DNA from: Luteibacter rhizovicinus
GTDB lineage: Bacteria; Pseudomonadota; Gammaproteobacteria; Xanthomonadales; Rhodanobacteraceae
Length of the DNA: 64,000 nucleotides
Assembly (NCBI RefSeq): GCF_004342265.1
Contig: NZ_SMCS01000001.1
Coordinates: 62,001-126,000 of the forward strand
Direction of reading: 5' to 3'
Below, piece after piece: positions 45,884 through 55,272 of the stretch. The notes beneath the pieces are model-generated. The model saw nothing but the letters and a program-made list of their open reading frames with translations. It made no database searches and was not told where the DNA came from. Every line of letters begins with the position of its first letter. Positions within the stretch are counted from its first letter, which is position 1. Both the position numbers and the translations under genes were made by a program.

Positions 45884-46042
45884 TCAGCCAGCCGAGGGCG
45901 CCGTTACCGCAACAGGGGCGTGGCTGGCGGCGAGCGTCGTCGCCACGGTTGCGTGCGACGTGAGCATGGCACCCAGGGTCAGGAAGCAGACCAGCAGGCC
46001 GGCGGCGAAAAAGCTCTGCAGCATCAGGGTTTCGAATTTCAT
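45884..46042 (-). CDS. Small single-pass membrane protein
   Basis: A 52-aa protein starting MKFETLMLQSFFAAGLLVCF, with one hydrophobic segment and a short Ala/Thr/Val tail. GGAG sits 9 bases before the ATG at 46042, which favours a real gene inside a longer open frame that runs up to 46222. It could be a small membrane protein or a cleaved signal with a tiny secreted peptide. It faces away from the PadR-HAAS operon, with about 240 bp between them. Its function is unknown. Confidence 0.6.
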   Translation of the reverse strand: MKFETLMLQSFFAAGLLVCFLTLGAMLTSHATVATTLAASHAPVAVTAPSAG

Positions 46043-46280
46043 GGTGGTTCTCCGCGAGTGATTGGATGAGGTCTTCGAGAGGTATATGGCAAGGGCCGTG
46101 CCAACGGTCCAAATCTTCGCCAGGCCGCATTCCTTCGCCATTTCGCTGGAAGCCTCGCAGCGAGGGAGACTGTCCGCGGACGATGTCGGGGCTGTCCGGA
46201 CAGCCCATGACTTCAAGCACACGCAGTAGTGTTAACTTCGTACTAGATTGATCTCCAACCTAGCGGTCCGGGGAGGGGAT

Positions 46281-46646
46281 ATGGACGACATCGCTGCCTA
46301 TCTGAAGAAATTCCAGAAGGAGCTTTCGGCCGGCACCGTTTCCCTGGTGCTGCTGGCGGTGCTGGGGCAGGCCTCCGAGCCGATGTACGGCTATCAGATC
46401 GCCAAGCGGCTGGAAGGGGCCGGCGAAAGCGTGCTGGCCGGAAAGCAGAGTGCGCTCTATCCCGTGCTGCGCAATCTCGAAGGCAACGGATTGCTCGCCA
46501 GCGAGATGGAGCCGTCCATCAGCGGACCGCCCCGTCGTTATTACCAGATCACCTCTCTGGGCCGCGCCGTTCTCGCCGAATGGACTTCGGCCTGGCACGC
46601 CACGCGCGCTTCCGTCGACACCGTTTTGCAAGGAGGTATCTCATGA
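46281..46646 (+). CDS. PadR-family transcriptional regulator
   Basis: A 121-aa regulator with the PadR winged helix: LSAGTVSLVLLAVLGQASEP, MYGYQIAKRLE, ALYPVLRNLEGNGLLASEME and PPRRYYQITSLGRAVLAEW. ATG 46281 is preceded by GGAGGGG and starts a typical PadR N terminus. It overlaps the next gene by 4 bases (ATGA), so the two are co-translated. PadR proteins usually repress the gene they are paired with, here the HAAS membrane protein. Confidence 0.9.
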   Translation: MDDIAAYLKKFQKELSAGTVSLVLLAVLGQASEPMYGYQIAKRLEGAGESVLAGKQSALYPVLRNLEGNGLLASEMEPSISGPPRRYYQITSLGRAVLAEWTSAWHATRASVDTVLQGGIS

Positions 46647-47533
46647 ACACGCCGCGCACCATCGCCGAATATCTCGAACAGCTGCGCGACGCATTGCGTG
46701 GCCAGGACCGGGCGCTGATCCAGGACGCGTTGTACGACGCCGAGGAGCATCTGCGCGCCGAACTTGCAGAGCAACCGGATCGCAGCGAAGCGGACATGCT
46801 GGCGCATGTGGTCAACAGCTATGGCAATCCGGAAGAGGTCGCCGAGATCTACCGTGGCCGGGAGATTACGGTGCAACGCGCGCTACGCCCGCCGCCGCCA
46901 CCCGCCAAAAAGTCGGTCCTCGGTGGCTTCTTCGGCGTGGCGCTCGACTCGCGTACGTACGGCAGCCTTTTCTACATGCTGCTGGCGCAAGCGACGGGCA
47001 CCCTCTACTTCACCTGGGTGGTGGTGGGCATCAGCCTGTCGCTGGGCCTTTCGATTCTGATTATCGGCATTCCGTTCGCCATTCTGTTCATCGGCACCGT
47101 ACGCGCCTTGTCGTTGTTCGAAGGGCGGATCGTCGAGTCGATGCTCGGTGTGCGCATGCCGCGCCGTCCGCCGTATCCGGAGCGCGAAGGCGGCATGATG
47201 GCGCGCATCGGCGCGATGTTCACGGATGCGCGGACCTGGGGCACGCTGTTTTACATGCTGGCGATGTTGCCGTTGGGTATCGTGTATTTCACCGTGACGG
47301 TGACGTTGCTGGCGGTGTCGCTGGCGTTTGCGCTTGCGCCCTTCGCACGTGCCATCGTCGGTGCGGGCTGGTTCGGCCTGGACATAAACGATATCCACGT
47401 GGGCGCGAACTGGTGGGAATGCATCCTGCTCGGCATCCTCGGGGTCATCCTACTGTTCGCCACGCTGCATCTGGTCCGCGGCATAGGCTACGTCCACGGC
47501 CAGATCGCGAAGCACTTCCTGGTGAAAATCTGA
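46643..47533 (+). CDS. HAAS/DUF1700-type membrane sensor protein
   Basis: A 296-aa inner-membrane protein. The cytoplasmic N-terminal 80 residues (TIAEYLEQLRDALRGQDRAL, ALYDAEEHLRAELAEQ, MLAHVVNSYGNPEEVAEIYR) form a HAAS helical domain, the kind found in DUF1700 proteins coupled to PadR regulators. From about residue 100 there are at least five membrane helices in two similar halves, each starting near DSRTYGSLFYMLLAQATGT or DARTWGTLFYMLAMLPLG, an internal duplication. AGGAGGT lies 6 bases before the ATG. It is probably a stress sensor or membrane effector under PadR control; no signal is known. Confidence 0.85.
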   Translation: MNTPRTIAEYLEQLRDALRGQDRALIQDALYDAEEHLRAELAEQPDRSEADMLAHVVNSYGNPEEVAEIYRGREITVQRALRPPPPPAKKSVLGGFFGVALDSRTYGSLFYMLLAQATGTLYFTWVVVGISLSLGLSILIIGIPFAILFIGTVRALSLFEGRIVESMLGVRMPRRPPYPEREGGMMARIGAMFTDARTWGTLFYMLAMLPLGIVYFTVTVTLLAVSLAFALAPFARAIVGAGWFGLDINDIHVGANWWECILLGILGVILLFATLHLVRGIGYVHGQIAKHFLVKI

Positions 47534-47562
47534 ACGAGGCCGGGTACGAAACAGGTCGTCAT

Positions 47563-48216
47563 TCATAGCTTCTCGTAAGCCCCGGCCCTGTTGCGAGAAT
47601 AGCGAGTGCCGCATGGGTCACCATACGAGTTCCGACAATCCTTCGGAATGCTGATCGACGAAGGTTTCGCGTTCTCCCATGCGTCGCCCAGGGTTTCAAT
47701 GGACCCACTGCGTGCTATACGAACAAGGACATAGAGGATTTTTGTCTGACGATCCCGGAGTTCATGTATTCGGTATTTATTCGTATATTGATAGCGTGCG
47801 GCGGGCTGCTTTTCACCCTTGACCACGGGGAGGTCAACCGTCGAATTGTCGAGGATCGTACTACCCAAAGTGCTATAGGCAGGGTCGGCCTCGTTGATGC
47901 AATGGGTAAAGGCGGCGGAGAATTTCGCATCACCTACATTGAACACGGTGTAGCCGGTAGGCGATGGCGGCGGCATATGGTTCATGCCGAGAGCTCTTGC
48001 CGCGTCGCTTGTTGCTGGCGACTCAGGGTAGGATTTCCCTACGGGTTCTTCGCGAAGAATCTGAATGCACGATTCGATAGCGGCGGTAACCGCATCCTGT
48101 GCCGAAGGAACACAGCTTTGCTGCGCATGGGTCTGCGCGCCGAGGCACACCGCGACGATGGCTGCCGAGGCGAATGTCGTTAGTGGGAGGCGCGATATTT
48201 TTCCGACGCTGACCAT
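47563..48216 (-). CDS. Secreted hypothetical protein
   Basis: A 217-aa exported protein. The signal peptide spans LPLTTFASAAIVAVCLGAQT and probably ends near HAQ. Six Cys residues in the mature part (QSCVPS, ESCIQI, THCINE, KDCRNS, DPCGTR and one earlier) suggest disulfides. I do not recognise a family. ATG 48216 is preferred because AGGAGA lies 8 bases upstream, whereas the in-frame ATG at 48222 sits directly against that site. It starts a short distance from the DUF1501 gene but has its own spacing. Confidence 0.65.
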   Translation of the reverse strand: MVSVGKISRLPLTTFASAAIVAVCLGAQTHAQQSCVPSAQDAVTAAIESCIQILREEPVGKSYPESPATSDAARALGMNHMPPPSPTGYTVFNVGDAKFSAAFTHCINEADPAYSTLGSTILDNSTVDLPVVKGEKQPAARYQYTNKYRIHELRDRQTKILYVLVRIARSGSIETLGDAWENAKPSSISIPKDCRNSYGDPCGTRYSRNRAGAYEKL

Positions 48217-48381
48217 TGCCATATCTCCTGTGCGCACATGACCGATGAAGACGCTGCTGGCGAGTCGCCGTGAGTGACGCCAACAGAGTGTTCTCGCGGT
48301 GGATTGTGTGCTTCGGATACGGAGTGCGAAATATGGCGTTGGTTGTAGTCCTGCTCTTGTCTTCGGAGCCGATGGGAAGAC

Positions 48382-49575
48382 CTAGACGAGGCCGAGGTCG
48401 CGTGGCGAGGAACCCGGAAATACCTTCTGCAGATCGCCGCTGGATAGTCCCCAGCCACGCTTCAGCATGCCGCCGATCACGTCGCGGTAATTGTTGAGCA
48501 CGGGATAGTCGCGATTCTGCAGGAGGTTGGCGGCGTTGATAGCCACTTGCTGGCCGGCGATGCGACCGCCGTTGACCTTGCCGCCAAGCACCCAGTACGT
48601 CGTGCCGTGACCGTGGTCGGTGCCTTTGTTTCCGTTTTCGCGGAACGTGCGGCCGAACTCCGATACCACGACCACGACGGTGTTGTTCCATTCGTCGCCG
48701 AGCGCATCGGCGTATGCCGCCAGGCCCTGGCTCAGGTTGTCGAGATTGTTTGCCAGCTGGCCGGTTGCGCCGCCCTGGTTGACGTGGGTGTCCCAGCCGC
48801 CGACATCGACGAAGCCGAGGCGGAAACGATCGCGCATCAGTGTGGCGATGCGCTGTGTCTGCAAGGCGAAGTTTTTCGCGCTGACCGCGCCGCGGCTGGC
48901 GGCCGCCATTTCGGTCTCGAGGTCCTTGGCCACCTGCTGGCGAAGTTCCAGTCCGTCGCTGGCGGCCGCATGCAGCGACGTGCCTGCATACATGCCGCTG
49001 AGGATGGCCGATTGCCGGTCGTCGAATACGGCTTTGCCGACACCCTTCAGAGAGATATTCGGCACATCGCCCGCGCCACGGAAACTGAGCGGAAGCGCGT
49101 CGGTGAATGCGATGGGAGGCGCGCCGCGCAATACGGTGGAAAGGCGCGCCATGAAGCCCGAGCTGTAATCGCTGCGTGCCGCGGCGGACTGACCGGACTC
49201 GATGCTGTCCTGCGTTTCGAAGTGGCTGCGCGACATATCGTCGGTGCCGGCGAAAGGTACGAAGGCCAGCTGGCGCTTGTCCCATAACGGCCCCATGGAC
49301 GTCGCAACGACGGGCGCCATGCCCCAGTGGGCATCGAGCATGCGCGCGCTATTGGGATTGCCGGCGTCGGGTTTCGCCAGCGCGATGGTCGGCCGCGATT
49401 CGTAATAGAAGTCGCTGGAGTAGGGCACGAGAAGATTATTGGCGTCGTAGCCACCGCGCAGGAAAACCAGCAGGAAACGCGGCGTGGAAGCGGGCGCGGC
49501 GAACACCTGGCCGGCGAACGTCAGAGCAGGCACCGTGGCTGCGGCGGCGAGAAGGAACTGGCGACGATTCATCAT
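48382..49575 (-). CDS. DUF1501 protein, probable Tat substrate
   Basis: A 397-aa exported protein of the DUF1501 family (alkaline phosphatase-like/sulfatase-related fold). The N terminus MMNRRQFLLAAAATVPALTF is a twin-arginine signal (RRQFLL). Family parts are FLLVFLRGGYDANNLLVPY, THFETQD-like SRSHFETQDSIESGQ, LGFVDVGGWDTHVNQGGATG and VVVVVSEFGRTFRENGNKGT, with DHGHGTTYWVLGG as a conserved His-rich motif. The enzymatic role is not established. It follows the DUF1800 gene by 14 bp, the usual pairing of these families, so they are an operon. Confidence 0.88.
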   Translation of the reverse strand: MMNRRQFLLAAAATVPALTFAGQVFAAPASTPRFLLVFLRGGYDANNLLVPYSSDFYYESRPTIALAKPDAGNPNSARMLDAHWGMAPVVATSMGPLWDKRQLAFVPFAGTDDMSRSHFETQDSIESGQSAAARSDYSSGFMARLSTVLRGAPPIAFTDALPLSFRGAGDVPNISLKGVGKAVFDDRQSAILSGMYAGTSLHAAASDGLELRQQVAKDLETEMAAASRGAVSAKNFALQTQRIATLMRDRFRLGFVDVGGWDTHVNQGGATGQLANNLDNLSQGLAAYADALGDEWNNTVVVVVSEFGRTFRENGNKGTDHGHGTTYWVLGGKVNGGRIAGQQVAINAANLLQNRDYPVLNNYRDVIGGMLKRGWGLSSGDLQKVFPGSSPRDLGLV

Positions 49576-49589
49576 GATGCGCCCCGGGG

Positions 49590-51101
49590 TCAGTGGTAGT
49601 TGAAGTCGGGCGAGGACAGCAGGAACGTATTCCATTCCTGTTGCGACGTGGCTTGCGCCAGCGCGTCTCTCGTCTTCTGGGAAAGGAACGGATCGATCGT
49701 GTCGTAGTACGTACGCGTCGTCAGTTGCGGAAAGCCGCCCGTGTGGCGCTTGCCTTCGTCGTCCAGGTCGAACAGCCGGTTGGTGCCGCTGCCGATGGAT
49801 CGCGCGATTTCGAAACGACGGGCGAGCTGGCCCGAGCTTGACCACTCCGAATCCGCCGAAGGCCAGCCGTCGGGCGTGATGCGGCCGAACGGGGCCTGTC
49901 CAAGCGCGTTGATCCAGTTCACCAGCGGCTTCGGATTGGGCACCGCGATGCCGTCGTAAGCCAGGCGCATGGTCGATGCAAGGAATTGCGTCGGGTCTTT
50001 GTAACGTTTTCCGAGCGACGCGGTGAATTCCTTCGAGGTCAGCATGGTCCGGACCACTTCGGCGATGTCGCCGTCGGTATGCCGGAACGTTTTCGCCATG
50101 CGTTCGATCAGCGCGGGCGGCGGTGTATCCGACACGAAATACTTCGCGAGCTTCGTCGATACGAAGGTGGCGCACGCCGGTTGCTTCACGATGAGATCGA
50201 CGGCTTTCTGCACTTCGTCGAAGCCGCCGCCGTGGATGGTCTGACCAAGAAAGGTTTTGTCGCCGAAGTCGTGCCGGGCCGGATTGAATTCGAACACGCC
50301 CTCGTGCACGTACAGCCGCTGCCATTCAGGGCGGAACTTGCGCGGCGTGCTGTCGAAATTGACTCCTACGCCGGTAAGAATGCGCGCGAGCTGCTGCACG
50401 TCTTCCTGCGTGTAGCCGCTGCCGACACCCAGCGTATGCAGTTCCATCAGTTCGCGTGCGTAGTTCTCGTTGATCTTGTCGTGGGCATTCTGCGCGTTGT
50501 CGAGGTATTCGAGCATGGCGGGACTTTTCAGCGTGGCCATGACCAGGTCGCGGAACTTGCCGAGGGCATGCGGCCGTATGGTGTTCTGTGCGTAGTCGGC
50601 GACCAGCCAGCGCACGCGGCCCTTCTGCTGGAAGACGCTGAAATGATTCAGCCAGAACCACACCAGCTGTTCGCGTAGCTGGTGTTCGTCGTAAACGACT
50701 TGCAGCATTTCGGCGGACTGGGCTTGCTGGGCATAATCGTTGCCCTGCTTTTGCAGGGCTTTCTTCGCCTGCTCCTGCGCGTCGCCTTCGGGCAGGTCCT
50801 TGATCTGCTTGTACTGGCCGCGCACGCTGTCCATCAAGGTGGTAACGGGCTGGCGAACCGCATCGAAGCCGTCGATCTGCGCGCGCACGTCTTTCGGCAG
50901 GCCATCGCCGCGAGGGTCCAGCTGTTCGTCCAGGAAGCGTCGTCTGCCGATGTCGCGATAGCGCGCCACCGTGGCCGTGTCGGCTCCGAAGGTGACCCGG
51001 TTGAGCCAGGCGACGTCTTCCCGGGTCAGGGCCTCGTCGCGAGCCATGACCGGGGTGGTCGCCAGCAGGAGCAGTGCAGAGACGACGACGGCGTTACGCA
51101 T
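49590..51101 (-). CDS. DUF1800 protein
   Basis: A 503-aa exported protein with signal peptide VSALLLLATTPVMA. It belongs to DUF1800: VAWLNRVTFGADTATVARYR, LREQLVWFWLNHFSVFQQKG, AMLEYLDNAQNAHDKINENY, ARELMELHTLGVGSGYTQED, and DEGVFEFN-like YVHEGVFEFNPARHDFGDKT. The family is helical, often annotated as uncharacterised, and is nearly always followed by a DUF1501 gene as here. The pair probably acts together in the periplasm, with DUF1501 exported by Tat and DUF1800 by Sec. The function is unknown. Confidence 0.88.
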   Translation of the reverse strand: MRNAVVVSALLLLATTPVMARDEALTREDVAWLNRVTFGADTATVARYRDIGRRRFLDEQLDPRGDGLPKDVRAQIDGFDAVRQPVTTLMDSVRGQYKQIKDLPEGDAQEQAKKALQKQGNDYAQQAQSAEMLQVVYDEHQLREQLVWFWLNHFSVFQQKGRVRWLVADYAQNTIRPHALGKFRDLVMATLKSPAMLEYLDNAQNAHDKINENYARELMELHTLGVGSGYTQEDVQQLARILTGVGVNFDSTPRKFRPEWQRLYVHEGVFEFNPARHDFGDKTFLGQTIHGGGFDEVQKAVDLIVKQPACATFVSTKLAKYFVSDTPPPALIERMAKTFRHTDGDIAEVVRTMLTSKEFTASLGKRYKDPTQFLASTMRLAYDGIAVPNPKPLVNWINALGQAPFGRITPDGWPSADSEWSSSGQLARRFEIARSIGSGTNRLFDLDDEGKRHTGGFPQLTTRTYYDTIDPFLSQKTRDALAQATSQQEWNTFLLSSPDFNYH

Positions 51102-51232
51102 GCGGACTCCGTGTAGGGCGTCCCATGCGGACGCGGCTCAAACCCTAAACGATTCCGCGATGCGAACGTTTACGTTATACGTTAAGGCCAGTAACCGCGT
51201 TTATCCTGCAGCCATGCGCAGATTCTTGCGGT

Positions 51233-51556
51233 TCATGCGTCCTCGTCTTCCCGGCCGAACATTTCGTCGTCGTCGGGTCCGAGGAATTCGAGAGCGGCTT
51301 CCATGTTCATCGCGGTGGCTTCCGCGGTAATGCGTACCTGTTCGAGCCTGTTTTTCGGCGCCTGTATTTCAGCGACGTAAGTCGTCGATCCGGCGGTGTC
51401 GTCGGACATCTCGCTGGAGCTGGAATCGTCCCTCATTTCGTTCATCAGGTCGTCGATCTCCTCGACCCGATCGACCTGGTCGACTCCCTCGATGGCGCTC
51501 AGGACGGTGTCGAATGCGTCGCGGGTTCCGGTGACGCGCAGGTGGATGGTGGGCAT
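51233..51556 (-). CDS. Small acidic hypothetical protein
   Basis: A 107-aa cytosolic protein. MPTIHLRVTGTRDAFDTVLS begins a ferredoxin-like (ACT-type) beta-alpha pattern, and residues 35-60 are strongly acidic and Ser-rich (DDLMNEMRDDSSSSEMSDDT), followed by a second strand-helix unit (STTYVAEIQAPKNRLEQVRI). The C terminus is again acidic. AAGGAG lies just before ATG 51556. It resembles a short protein family seen in xanthomonads, but I cannot name it. No operon partner is clear. Confidence 0.7.
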   Translation of the reverse strand: MPTIHLRVTGTRDAFDTVLSAIEGVDQVDRVEEIDDLMNEMRDDSSSSEMSDDTAGSTTYVAEIQAPKNRLEQVRITAEATAMNMEAALEFLGPDDDEMFGREDEDA

Positions 51557-51646
51557 GGGGGCTCCTTAGGCCTCGAAAGGATGATCCGATGCTGCGATGT
51601 GCCATGTATGCCCGAGGTGTATGGCGTTTACCGTTAACATCGCGTC

Positions 51647-52258
51647 ATGGCAAAGACATATGACCAGGCTTATTTCGACAAGTGGTACCGGCATCCGGAT
51701 CACTCCGTTCGTTCCCCGGCCGAACTCAGGCGCAAGGTCTCCATGGTATTGGGACAGGCCGAGTTCTATCTGGGACGATCCGTGCGCAACGTCCTCGATA
51801 TCGGTTGCGGCGAGGCGCCATGGCGCAGCGTGCTCCGGGCGCTGCGTCCGGGTATCGACTACCGCGGCCTGGATGCCAGCGAGTACGTGGTGTCGCGTTA
51901 CGGACGTTCGCGCCATATCGGCCTGGCAAGCTTCGGCCAGCTGGCGGAATTGCGCTTCGACACCCGCTTCGACCTGATCGTCTGCACCGACGTCCTGCAT
52001 TACCTTAAGCCGGCGGAGATTCGCGCCGGGCTGACCGGCGTCGGCGAGATGCTGGAAGGACTAGCCTTCCTGGAGGCCTATACCCGCGACGACGACGTGG
52101 GCGGCGATCGCGACGGTTTTATTTCCCGCGCCCCCGATTGGTACCTGCGGGAATTCTCCGCGGCCGGTTTGTTGCCCTGCGGTTCGCAGTGCTATCTCGG
52201 GCCCCGTCTGGAGCGTCACGTCGCAGCGCTGGAGCGGGCTCGCCTGCCGGTCAGTTAG
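51647..52258 (+). CDS. Class I SAM-dependent methyltransferase
   Basis: A 203-aa predicted methyltransferase with short motif I VLDIGCGEAPWRSVLRALRP, an acidic ribose site near YRGLDASEYVVS, and FDLIVCTDVLHYLKPAEIRA as the later motif. The N terminus AKTYDQAYFDKWYRHPDHSV is distinctive, and the family is annotated as class I methyltransferase with unknown acceptor. Its stop codon overlaps the 3' end of the convergent CPBP protease gene by 8 bases. No substrate clue comes from the neighbours. Confidence 0.8.
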   Translation: MAKTYDQAYFDKWYRHPDHSVRSPAELRRKVSMVLGQAEFYLGRSVRNVLDIGCGEAPWRSVLRALRPGIDYRGLDASEYVVSRYGRSRHIGLASFGQLAELRFDTRFDLIVCTDVLHYLKPAEIRAGLTGVGEMLEGLAFLEAYTRDDDVGGDRDGFISRAPDWYLREFSAAGLLPCGSQCYLGPRLERHVAALERARLPVS

Positions 52259-53057
52259 CCGCAACGAACCAGGCGACCGACGCGAGCGCGTTGTTCATGG
52301 CGTGCGCGGCGAAGGACGGCCAGATCGATCCGGTGCGCACGCGCAGCCATGCGCACGCCACGCCGATCAGCGTGAGGTTGGGTACGGCATACCATGCCCA
52401 GTCCAGGTCGGGCAGGTGGACGGCACCGAAGACCAGCGCACTGGCGGCGATCGACGTCGCCACGCTGAAGCGCCCACGCAGCGAGGAAAGCAGGGCGCCC
52501 CGGAACAGCGCCTCTTCGACCAGTGGCCCCACCATGACCACGATGGGCAGCAGCAAGACGCGCATGCCGACGGATGCGCCGTCTGCCAGCTCGCTGACCG
52601 CCTGCGTGACCTCGTGCTTGCCCGCGAGGAACTGGGTGAGTGCGCCGCCGACGAAGGGGAGCACGATGCCGGCGAGCAGACCCATCGCGAGAAAACGCAA
52701 TTCGGGCCGGTTGAAGCCGAGGCCCGCGGATGCTCCCGACGTCAGCCATGGACGCCACCGCCACACGATCAGCCCCAGGGTGACGGCGCTGGCCGCCAGC
52801 AACGTGCAGACGACCATGCCGAGAAGGATGTCCGGCGCCCGGACGGCCTGCCCGACGGCATGGGCGTCGTCCAGGTTCAGGCCAAGGAGCATCCGGGCGA
52901 CCGCCGCGAATATCTGGCCGAACACCAGTTGCATCAGGAAATAGAAGACGATGACCGCCGCGGCACCGAGCAGGCCGGTCGCGGGACGCAGGGGTGGCGG
53001 GGCCAGGGGCGACGAAGCGGTTGCGGGAAGAATCAGGGGCGTGGAATCGTGAGTCAT
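52251..53057 (-). CDS. CPBP-family intramembrane metalloprotease
   Basis: A 268-aa inner-membrane protein with six to eight helices. The CAAX protease and bacteriocin-processing (CPBP/ABI) motifs are present: EEALFRGALLSSLRGR (motif EExxxR), VFGAVHLPD with a His, and FAAHAMNNALASV (HxxxN). It probably cleaves within the membrane; the target is unknown. ATG 53057 is the likely start, since the longer frame to 53126 adds a non-hydrophobic, Arg-rich stretch. It lies between a convergent methyltransferase and the divergent TerC-CBS gene. Confidence 0.88.
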   Translation of the reverse strand: MTHDSTPLILPATASSPLAPPPLRPATGLLGAAAVIVFYFLMQLVFGQIFAAVARMLLGLNLDDAHAVGQAVRAPDILLGMVVCTLLAASAVTLGLIVWRWRPWLTSGASAGLGFNRPELRFLAMGLLAGIVLPFVGGALTQFLAGKHEVTQAVSELADGASVGMRVLLLPIVVMVGPLVEEALFRGALLSSLRGRFSVATSIAASALVFGAVHLPDLDWAWYAVPNLTLIGVACAWLRVRTGSIWPSFAAHAMNNALASVAWFVAAN

Positions 53058-53180
53058 GGACCACCCTAGCCGACGGCCGGACACCCCCGCAATGGTGTCT
53101 TCCGGCACAGCCCATCGACACGACACCTGTATAGTGTCGCGTCTTATCTGGAGGAACCCTGGCGCTTAAGGCGTCGACCC

Positions 53181-54749
53181 ATGTTCGCTTTCGACTGGCT
53201 TGCCGATCCTTCCGCCTGGGCGGGTCTCCTTACGTTGATCGTGCTGGAGATCGTGCTCGGTATCGACAACCTCGTGTTTGTCGCGATCCTCGCCGACAAG
53301 CTGCCCGCCCGTCAGCGCGATCACGCGCGGTTGCTGGGCCTGGGGCTGGCACTCGTCATGCGGCTGTGCCTGCTGGCGGCGATGACCTGGCTGGTCACGC
53401 TGACCACGCCGTTGTTCAACTGGAACGGTTTCGGGCTCTCATGGCGCGACCTGATCCTCGTCATCGGCGGCGCATTCCTCCTGTTCAAGGCCACGCTCGA
53501 ACTGCACGAGCGGCTGGAAGCCCCCGACGACCACGACGGCAAGGGCGCGCGTCGCGCGAGCTTCTGGCTGGTGGTCGCGCAGATCGTCATCCTGGATGCG
53601 GTGTTCTCGCTGGACTCGGTCATCACAGCCGTGGGCATGGTCGATCATCTCAGCATCATGATGATCGGCGTGGTCGTCGCGATGGCGTTGATGATCGGCG
53701 CCAGCAAGCCGCTGACGACCTTCGTGAATGCGCGGCCGACGATCGTCATCCTGTGCCTGAGCTTCCTGTTGATGATCGGTTTCAGCCTGATCGCGGAAGG
53801 CTTCGGCTTCCATATTCCGAAGGGCTACCTGTACGCCGCGATCGGCTTCTCGATCATGATCGAAGCCTTCAACCAGACCATGCGCCGGAATCGCCGGCGT
53901 TCGTTGCTGGTCGGCGGCCGCATCATGCGCGACCGGACCGCGAAAGCCGTATTGCGCCTGCTTGGCGGTACCGCCGAGGACGAACCGGAAAACGGCAAGC
54001 ACACAGCAACGACGGAAACGGCGGAGATGGCCGTCTTCGGCAAGGACGAACTGGAAATGGTGCAGGGCGTTCTCGATCTGTCGCAGCGTCCGGTGCGTTC
54101 GATCATGACGCCGCGTACGGAAATCTTCTGGATCGATCCGGACGACTCGCCCGAAACGCTGTTGCGCGAATCGCGCGAATCGACCCACCACTGGATGCCG
54201 CTGGCCCGTGGGGATCTCGACCAGTTGATCGGCGTGGCGTCCTCGCGCGATCTTCTCGCCAGCCTCAACGATCACGGCCGCATCGACGTCAAGGCGATCG
54301 TCCGCAAGCCGATCACCGTGCTCGAATCCTTAAGCGTGCTTCGTCTGATCGACGAGTTCCGCCGGGCCTCGTTGCAGATGGCGCTGGTGGTCGACGAATA
54401 CGGCAGCATCCTGGGTCTGGTCACCCCGGCCGACGTGCTGGAAGTCATCGCCGGCGAGTTCCCGGACGACGACCGCGAGGGCGACCCCTCGGCCGTCAGC
54501 GAGGGGGACGGCGCCTGGCTGCTGGACGCCAGCCTCGACGTGCGCCGTGTCGAACACCTGCTGGGCCATCGCCTGCCGGGCGACGGCAATTTCTCGACGC
54601 TGGCGGGCTTCGTCCTGCAGCGCCTCGGGCGGCTTCCGGTTCCGGGCGATCGCTTCGAAAGCGACGGTATGGAGTTCGAGGTCACCGCCATGGACGGAGC
54701 GCGCATCCAGCGGGTGCGCGTGCTCGCGACGGCGAGCGACGAGGACTGA
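53181..54749 (+). CDS. TerC-CBS-CorC membrane protein (YoaE/YegH type)
   Basis: A 522-aa protein. Residues 1-240 are a TerC-type domain of about seven helices, with [20 protein letters not shown] and [20 protein letters not shown], the acidic motifs linked to metal-ion handling. Residues 300-420 hold a CBS-domain pair ([40 protein letters not shown]), and the C terminus is a CorC/HlyC ancillary domain ([20 protein letters not shown]). This layout is that of YoaE and YegH. It probably exports or regulates a divalent cation. AGGA-type sites precede the ATG. It is a single gene. Confidence 0.9.
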   Translation: MFAFDWLADPSAWAGLLTLIVLEIVLGIDNLVFVAILADKLPARQRDHARLLGLGLALVMRLCLLAAMTWLVTLTTPLFNWNGFGLSWRDLILVIGGAFLLFKATLELHERLEAPDDHDGKGARRASFWLVVAQIVILDAVFSLDSVITAVGMVDHLSIMMIGVVVAMALMIGASKPLTTFVNARPTIVILCLSFLLMIGFSLIAEGFGFHIPKGYLYAAIGFSIMIEAFNQTMRRNRRRSLLVGGRIMRDRTAKAVLRLLGGTAEDEPENGKHTATTETAEMAVFGKDELEMVQGVLDLSQRPVRSIMTPRTEIFWIDPDDSPETLLRESRESTHHWMPLARGDLDQLIGVASSRDLLASLNDHGRIDVKAIVRKPITVLESLSVLRLIDEFRRASLQMALVVDEYGSILGLVTPADVLEVIAGEFPDDDREGDPSAVSEGDGAWLLDASLDVRRVEHLLGHRLPGDGNFSTLAGFVLQRLGRLPVPGDRFESDGMEFEVTAMDGARIQRVRVLATASDED

Positions 54750-54757
54750 CGCGCCGC

Positions 54758-55162
54758 TCAGGGTGCGTTGTTTTCCATGATGGCCAGGCCGATACCGCCG
54801 GCCGCCATCAGCATCAGCGCCGCCCAGGCCGCCAGCGAAAGCAGGAAGGCCGGACCGCGACGCGCGGCGTCGCGCGAATAGGCCAGGGCGTACCAGATGC
54901 GGGCCGCAAGCCAGATCAGGCCAGCGATGCCGGCCCAGAGCGGATCGGCGTATTGTGCAGCGAGCCAGAGCGCCGGAATGAACATGACGGCGCTTTCCAG
55001 CGTATTCATCTGCACGCGCCAGACGCGTTCGAAGGCGGGATCGCCGCTGATGGCGGGAGCCTTGATACCGTAACGCGAGCGGGCGCGGCCTACCATCGTC
55101 AGGGTGGCGAAAAGCAGGAGCAGCGTCAGCACGGTGACGAGCGCGGGTAACTGACTGGTCAT
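54758..55162 (-). CDS. MAPEG-family membrane protein
   Basis: A 134-aa inner-membrane protein with four helices. LVTVLTLLLLFATLTMVGRA, RSRYGIKAPAISGDPAFERV with WRVQMNTLESAVMFIPALWL, and IWYALAYSRDAARRGPAFLL match MAPEG proteins, which include membrane glutathione transferases. The conserved N-x-x-E pattern (QMNTLE) is visible. Its substrate is unknown. It converges on the TerC-CBS gene with only 8 bp between stops and is divergent from the metallopeptidase gene. Confidence 0.88.
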   Translation of the reverse strand: MTSQLPALVTVLTLLLLFATLTMVGRARSRYGIKAPAISGDPAFERVWRVQMNTLESAVMFIPALWLAAQYADPLWAGIAGLIWLAARIWYALAYSRDAARRGPAFLLSLAAWAALMLMAAGGIGLAIMENNAP

Positions 55163-55272
55163 GGAACGTCCTGTACGGGGAAGGGGACAGCCGCGTACTT
55201 TAACGGGAAAGGTCCCGTACCATCAGCCGGCCCGGCCCAGAACGGTGCCCCGGATCACCAAAGGAGAGGCCC

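Noticed and set aside
45603-46220. 205-codon minus-strand frame over the dihydrofolate reductase-like gene
   Set aside because: Shadow of that gene; only the 52-aa frame at 45884-46042 has a ribosome site and a hydrophobic segment.
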